Positions 5,864 to 8,846 of a stretch of 8,846 nucleotides of DNA are shown here, in pieces. A model generated the notes under the pieces. The model saw only the letters and a list, made by a program, of their open reading frames with translations. It had not been told where the DNA came from and searched no databases. The stretch lies in assembly GCA_002327985.1 (NCBI GenBank), contig DCVM01000016.1:37958-46803 (forward strand), in the 5' to 3' direction. The position numbers and the translations under genes are program-made. The first letter of the stretch is position 1. Every line of letters starts with the position of its first letter. This DNA comes from Syntrophaceae bacterium UBA2188 (GTDB taxonomy: Bacteria > Desulfobacterota > BSN033 > UBA1163).

Positions 5864-6751
5864 ATGGAAGAAACCATTAAGTCAATTGTTTTAGGCCTTT
5901 GCAGCGGAGGAATTTACGCCTTATTGGCGGTCAGTTATGTCGTCATCTATAAATCCACCCGCGTCTTTCCATTCTCCCAGGCAGCCGTTCTCATCATTGG
6001 CGCCTATATCATGTGGTACTGCTTGATTGCCTGGAATCTGCCCATATGGCTTGGATTCATCATCACCTGCGCGGGGGGAGCGCTTTTAGGAATGTTCATT
6101 GAAAGGGCATTCATGCGTCCTCTTGTAGGGCAGCCCATCCTGGCTCCTATCGTTGTCACTTTATGTCTCATGCTTTTCTTACGTGGAATAGGAATCCTGA
6201 TGGGAAAAGGAGATATCCAAGGTTTCGGAGAATCCTTCTTGCCAGTAGGGGCTTGGGAAATAGGATTTTTGCACCTTCCCAAGATTCAGGTTTATGGATT
6301 TATCCTCTGCGGGGTTCTGATTGCAGCCTTGATGCTATTTTACGAGAAAACGAGAACCGGTCTGGGAATGAGGGTTGTCCATGAAGATCATGTAGTCGCC
6401 CAGAACTTAGGGATCAATGTCAAGCGTATCTTTCAATATAGCTGGATCATTTCCTGTATCATTGCTGTTATCGCTGGAATGCTGTTAGGTAACATCCAGG
6501 GCGTTGGATTGGCTCTCGACGCAAATGGCTTGATTACGATTGCCGCGGTGCTCTTTGGAGGCTTAGAATCCTTTGCGGGCGCCATTATCGCTGGTCTTGC
6601 CATAGGCATCCTCCAGATGCTGACCATCGCTTATATAGCTCCCCTTCTTCCCGGCGAAACCACCATGATGGTTCCTTTTGTATTTTTACTTTTGATCCTG
6701 TTTATTAAACCCTATGGTCTTTTTGGTTTAGTGAGAATAGAGAGGTTATAA
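5864..6751 (+). CDS. livH: LIV/HAAT-family ABC permease (LivH type), 295 aa
   Basis: Inner-membrane permease, one half of the LivH/LivM channel. It is highly hydrophobic, with about eight membrane segments starting at SIVLGLCSGGIYALLAVSYVV near the N-terminus. Family marks are the N-terminal GLCSGGIYALLA, the cytoplasmic coupling (EAA-type) loop around residues 169-184 (MRVVHEDHVVAQNLGIN), and G232-GLESFAGAIIAG near the end. The length is normal for LivH (about 290-310). The start ATG at 5864 follows GGAG at 5-nt spacing. It is separated from livG by 126 bp holding the alternative-pairing leader, and from livM by only 3 bp, so livH and livM are surely co-translated. Confidence 0.95.
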   Translation: MEETIKSIVLGLCSGGIYALLAVSYVVIYKSTRVFPFSQAAVLIIGAYIMWYCLIAWNLPIWLGFIITCAGGALLGMFIERAFMRPLVGQPILAPIVVTLCLMLFLRGIGILMGKGDIQGFGESFLPVGAWEIGFLHLPKIQVYGFILCGVLIAALMLFYEKTRTGLGMRVVHEDHVVAQNLGINVKRIFQYSWIISCIIAVIAGMLLGNIQGVGLALDANGLITIAAVLFGGLESFAGAIIAGLAIGILQMLTIAYIAPLLPGETTMMVPFVFLLLILFIKPYGLFGLVRIERL

Positions 6752-6754
6752 ACG

Positions 6755-7816
6755 ATGAATATCAATAGACCCTGCGGTACGTTTGATAGGAATTACTTCC
6801 AAGCCAAAGAGCTTTACAGAACTCGACTGCGCAAGGTACTGTTAGCACTCCTGATTCTCGGAATGTATGTCCTACCCCTCCTGATCGGTGACTATGGGAT
6901 TTCCATCCTCACCGTCATTTGCGCCTTTATAATTGGGATGTTAGGCCTGCAGATCATTACAGGCTACTGCGGCCAGATCTCCATCGGGCATGCCGCTTTT
7001 ATGGGTGTCGGGATGTATACCGTTGCAATTTTGCAAAGGCATTTTGGCTTTAGCTTTTGGCTTGCCTTACCTTTTGCTGGGCTTGTCCCCATGTTCATCG
7101 GCATGATGTTCGGTGTCCCTGCCCTGAGGATGAAAGGATTATACCTCGCCTTTGCTACCCTCGCTGCTCATTTTGTCATTGTCTATGTCATCAGTAACTG
7201 GCGTTCTGTGACCAATGGCACGGATGGGATGTGGATGAAACGCCCCGGTGAGCTTTTTGGAATTGACTTTATGAAAGACCGAAATTACTACCTCCTTGTC
7301 CTGACGGTTACCATCTTTATGACTTATGTGGCGACGAATTTATCCAGGACTAAATTGGGGCGATCTTTTGTTGCGGTTCGAGATAATGATATCGCTGCAG
7401 AAGTCATGGGGATTAATATCGCTTATACCAAGATCATGGCGTTTGGCGTCGGTTGCTTTTTTGCAGGAATTTCAGGAGCTATGGGGGGAGCTTATTATGA
7501 ATATGTTAATATCGAATGGTTTGGGCTGGATGATTCCATCTGGTATCTGGGATTCCTCGTCGTCGGGGGGTTTGGGAGCATCTTCGGCGCCATTGCAGGG
7601 GCAACCGTCTGGAAAATCATGGATGAGTTAAGTACCCTCGTTACCCCTTTGGCAGAAACTTTTTTGGGCGGCGCTGCTTTTTATGCCTCAGCTGCCTTCT
7701 CGTTAGTCTTTTATTCTTTGATCATTATTGTCTTCTTAGTGTTTGAGCCAAGAGGTATTGCCCATCGTTGGGAAATTATAAAGAGGTCCTACCGTTTACA
7801 TCCTTTCCCTTATTAA
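6755..7816 (+). CDS. livM: LIV/HAAT-family ABC permease (LivM type), 353 aa
   Basis: Inner-membrane permease partner of LivH. Visible family marks are T69-GYCGQISIGHAAFMG, the coupling loop R203-SFVAVRDNDIAAEVMGIN, and GGFGSIFGAIAG near residue 275. Roughly nine or ten membrane segments are expected. A hydrophilic N-terminal stretch of about 27 residues (with RPCGTF and a basic RTRLRK end) precedes the first membrane segment and should lie in the cytoplasm. The C-terminus after the last segment is short and basic. The ATG at 6755 is 3 bp after the livH stop, with AGAGG (6741-6745) as ribosome binding site inside the end of livH. A 57-bp gap separates it from the binding-protein gene. Confidence 0.95.
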   Translation: MNINRPCGTFDRNYFQAKELYRTRLRKVLLALLILGMYVLPLLIGDYGISILTVICAFIIGMLGLQIITGYCGQISIGHAAFMGVGMYTVAILQRHFGFSFWLALPFAGLVPMFIGMMFGVPALRMKGLYLAFATLAAHFVIVYVISNWRSVTNGTDGMWMKRPGELFGIDFMKDRNYYLLVLTVTIFMTYVATNLSRTKLGRSFVAVRDNDIAAEVMGINIAYTKIMAFGVGCFFAGISGAMGGAYYEYVNIEWFGLDDSIWYLGFLVVGGFGSIFGAIAGATVWKIMDELSTLVTPLAETFLGGAAFYASAAFSLVFYSLIIIVFLVFEPRGIAHRWEIIKRSYRLHPFPY

Positions 7817-7858
7817 GTAGGGTGGGATTGAGGTATAAAGGAAAATATCATTTCTAAC

Positions 7859-7866
7859 AAGGAGGT
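7859..7866 (+). promoter_or_regulatory. strong ribosome binding site for the substrate-binding protein
   Basis: AAGGAGGT, a full 8-base match to the 16S rRNA tail, sits 7 nt before the ATG at 7874. It is the strongest in the window, fitting the high expression usually needed for binding proteins relative to permeases. Confidence 0.85.
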
Positions 7867-7873
7867 AAGGAAA

Positions 7874-8846
7874 ATGAAACAGAAAAGTAAACTTTTATGC
7901 TTGTTGGGATCCTTCGCAATGCTTATCTCGCTTTTTGCTCCAACAGAGGGGTTCAGTGCCGGGAAACCATCCATCACCATCCACAATATCATCGACCTCA
8001 CCGGAGCCTATGCCCCCATTGCCATCCCCTCCGAAAAGGGAGGAAAAGACTATCTGGCATGGATCGCTGAAAAAGGTGGGCTGGATATTGATGGGGATGG
8101 AAAGGGCGATGTGGAAGTGAAATATCAGTGGGCTGAATTTGGAAATGTTGATGCCCGATTCATGTCCGCTTACAAAAGGTTTAGAATGGGGAAACCACAA
8201 CCTACCATCATTGAGATGTGGTCCTCTCCGAACCAGGAGATGATGAAACCGATCCTCGAAAGGGATGGTATCGTATGTTATGGGATCGGATTCAGTGATC
8301 CACAACTCTATCCACCTGCATTCTCCTTTATGGACTGCTGGAGTTATGGGGAATCAGCAGCCGGGGCGATTGAATATTATATCGATAATCTCTGGCCAAA
8401 TAAAGGAAAAGGGGTAAAGGCCAAGTTAGCCCATTTAACCTGGGATACCGCCTATGGCCGAGCGGCGAATGAACCGACCAAGAGACATGGAGAGAAAACT
8501 GGGAAATATGAGGTCGTGGCAGAACGATTCTGCACTTTAATGCCAACCGACCCAGAGATCATGGGATTCCTTTCCGATTTTGATAAAAGGGGAGTGGACG
8601 TCATCTGGTCAAATTCCATTGTCCAAACCCCAGCGGTTATCATGAAAGGTATCCATAAGCTTGGGCTGGCTGGCAAAATCGTCCATCTGGCCAATCTATG
8701 GGCGCCGGCTGACCAATTATTGGATATTGTCGGTCCAGGACAGGCTGAAGGCTATATGTGCCCTCAACCGGTTTTTGTGCCAGCCGTTGACCCGAATGAA
8801 CCGGGCGTTAAATTTGCTAAGATGCTTAATGACAAATACAGAAAAG
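7874..8846 (+). CDS. livK: LIV/HAAT-family periplasmic substrate-binding protein (LivK type), 3' end missing
   Basis: Periplasmic receptor delivering substrate to LivH/LivM. The frame runs open to the window end (324 residues seen; family usually 370-430). A Sec-type signal peptide is visible: basic start (MKQKSK), hydrophobic core to about L20, and cleavage expected near A29 (GFSA). The mature start IHNIIDLTGAYAPIA is the usual first beta strand and ligand-loop region of type I periplasmic-binding folds. Later segments (KAKLAHLTWDTAYGRAANEPTK and the GVDVIWSNS region) fit the second lobe. Residues 71-79 (DIDGDGKGD) form an acidic DxDGDGxxD loop resembling a calcium-binding loop. Ligand residues cannot be assigned. 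Context with the acyl-CoA synthetase suggests a carboxylic acid rather than a free amino acid; that is inference. Confidence 0.92.
   Translation, partial: MKQKSKLLCLLGSFAMLISLFAPTEGFSAGKPSITIHNIIDLTGAYAPIAIPSEKGGKDYLAWIAEKGGLDIDGDGKGDVEVKYQWAEFGNVDARFMSAYKRFRMGKPQPTIIEMWSSPNQEMMKPILERDGIVCYGIGFSDPQLYPPAFSFMDCWSYGESAAGAIEYYIDNLWPNKGKGVKAKLAHLTWDTAYGRAANEPTKRHGEKTGKYEVVAERFCTLMPTDPEIMGFLSDFDKRGVDVIWSNSIVQTPAVIMKGIHKLGLAGKIVHLANLWAPADQLLDIVGPGQAEGYMCPQPVFVPAVDPNEPGVKFAKMLNDKYRK

Noticed and set aside
7895..8305. 136-residue minus-strand open frame inside the binding-protein gene
   Set aside because: It overlaps a clearly coding + strand gene with signal peptide and strong ribosome binding site; the antisense product has no recognisable features.

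Overview
The window looks like part of a chromosome from an anaerobic, acyl-CoA-degrading bacterium. The best guess is a deltaproteobacterial (Desulfobacterota-type) lineage. Supporting signs are an acyl-CoA dehydrogenase, a two-cluster ferredoxin, an AMP-forming long-chain acyl-CoA synthetase joined to a branched-chain-amino-acid-type (LIV/HAAT) ABC transporter, moderate GC, and GC-rich hairpin repeats between genes. The taxonomic call is inference from gene content and style; no marker gene is present. All recognisable genes lie on the + strand.

Layout. 1-1107: the 3' part of an acyl-CoA dehydrogenase whose start lies upstream of the window. 1108-1470: a non-coding stretch with three crossing pairs of short inverted repeats (1123-1229), then a nested palindromic repeat made of four GC-rich hairpins (about 1281-1458). 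1471-1662: a 63-residue 2[4Fe-4S] ferredoxin. 1663-1999: an AT-rich intergenic region with candidate promoter elements. 2000-2215: an unrecognised 71-residue protein with five cysteines. 2285-2878: a small lipoprotein that resembles LEA type 2 (WHy) proteins. 2879-4846: an AMP-forming acyl-CoA synthetase directly abutting the lipoprotein gene (TAG then ATG). 4853-5737: a LivG-type ABC ATPase. 5738-5863: a leader with three copies of one short repeat that can pair in two alternative ways, one covering the livH ribosome binding site. 5864-6751: LivH-type permease. 6755-7816: LivM-type permease. 7874-8846: a periplasmic substrate-binding protein, cut by the window end. No LivF-type second ATPase is in view; it may lie just downstream.

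How the genes may work together. The run from 2285 to the window end reads as one operon or a set of coupled transcripts: an envelope lipoprotein, a cytoplasmic acid-CoA ligase, and a LIV-type importer. The simplest inference is that the importer brings in a carboxylic acid (fatty, branched or aromatic), the synthetase traps it as a CoA thioester, and a dehydrogenase such as the one at the left edge starts its oxidation. The substrate cannot be read from the sequence. The most interesting points are the helix-G-type catalytic glutamate of the dehydrogenase, the alternative pairing before livH, the long N-terminal extension on LivG, the nested palindromic repeat before the ferredoxin, the crossing repeats at 1123-1229, and the cysteine-rich orphan small protein.
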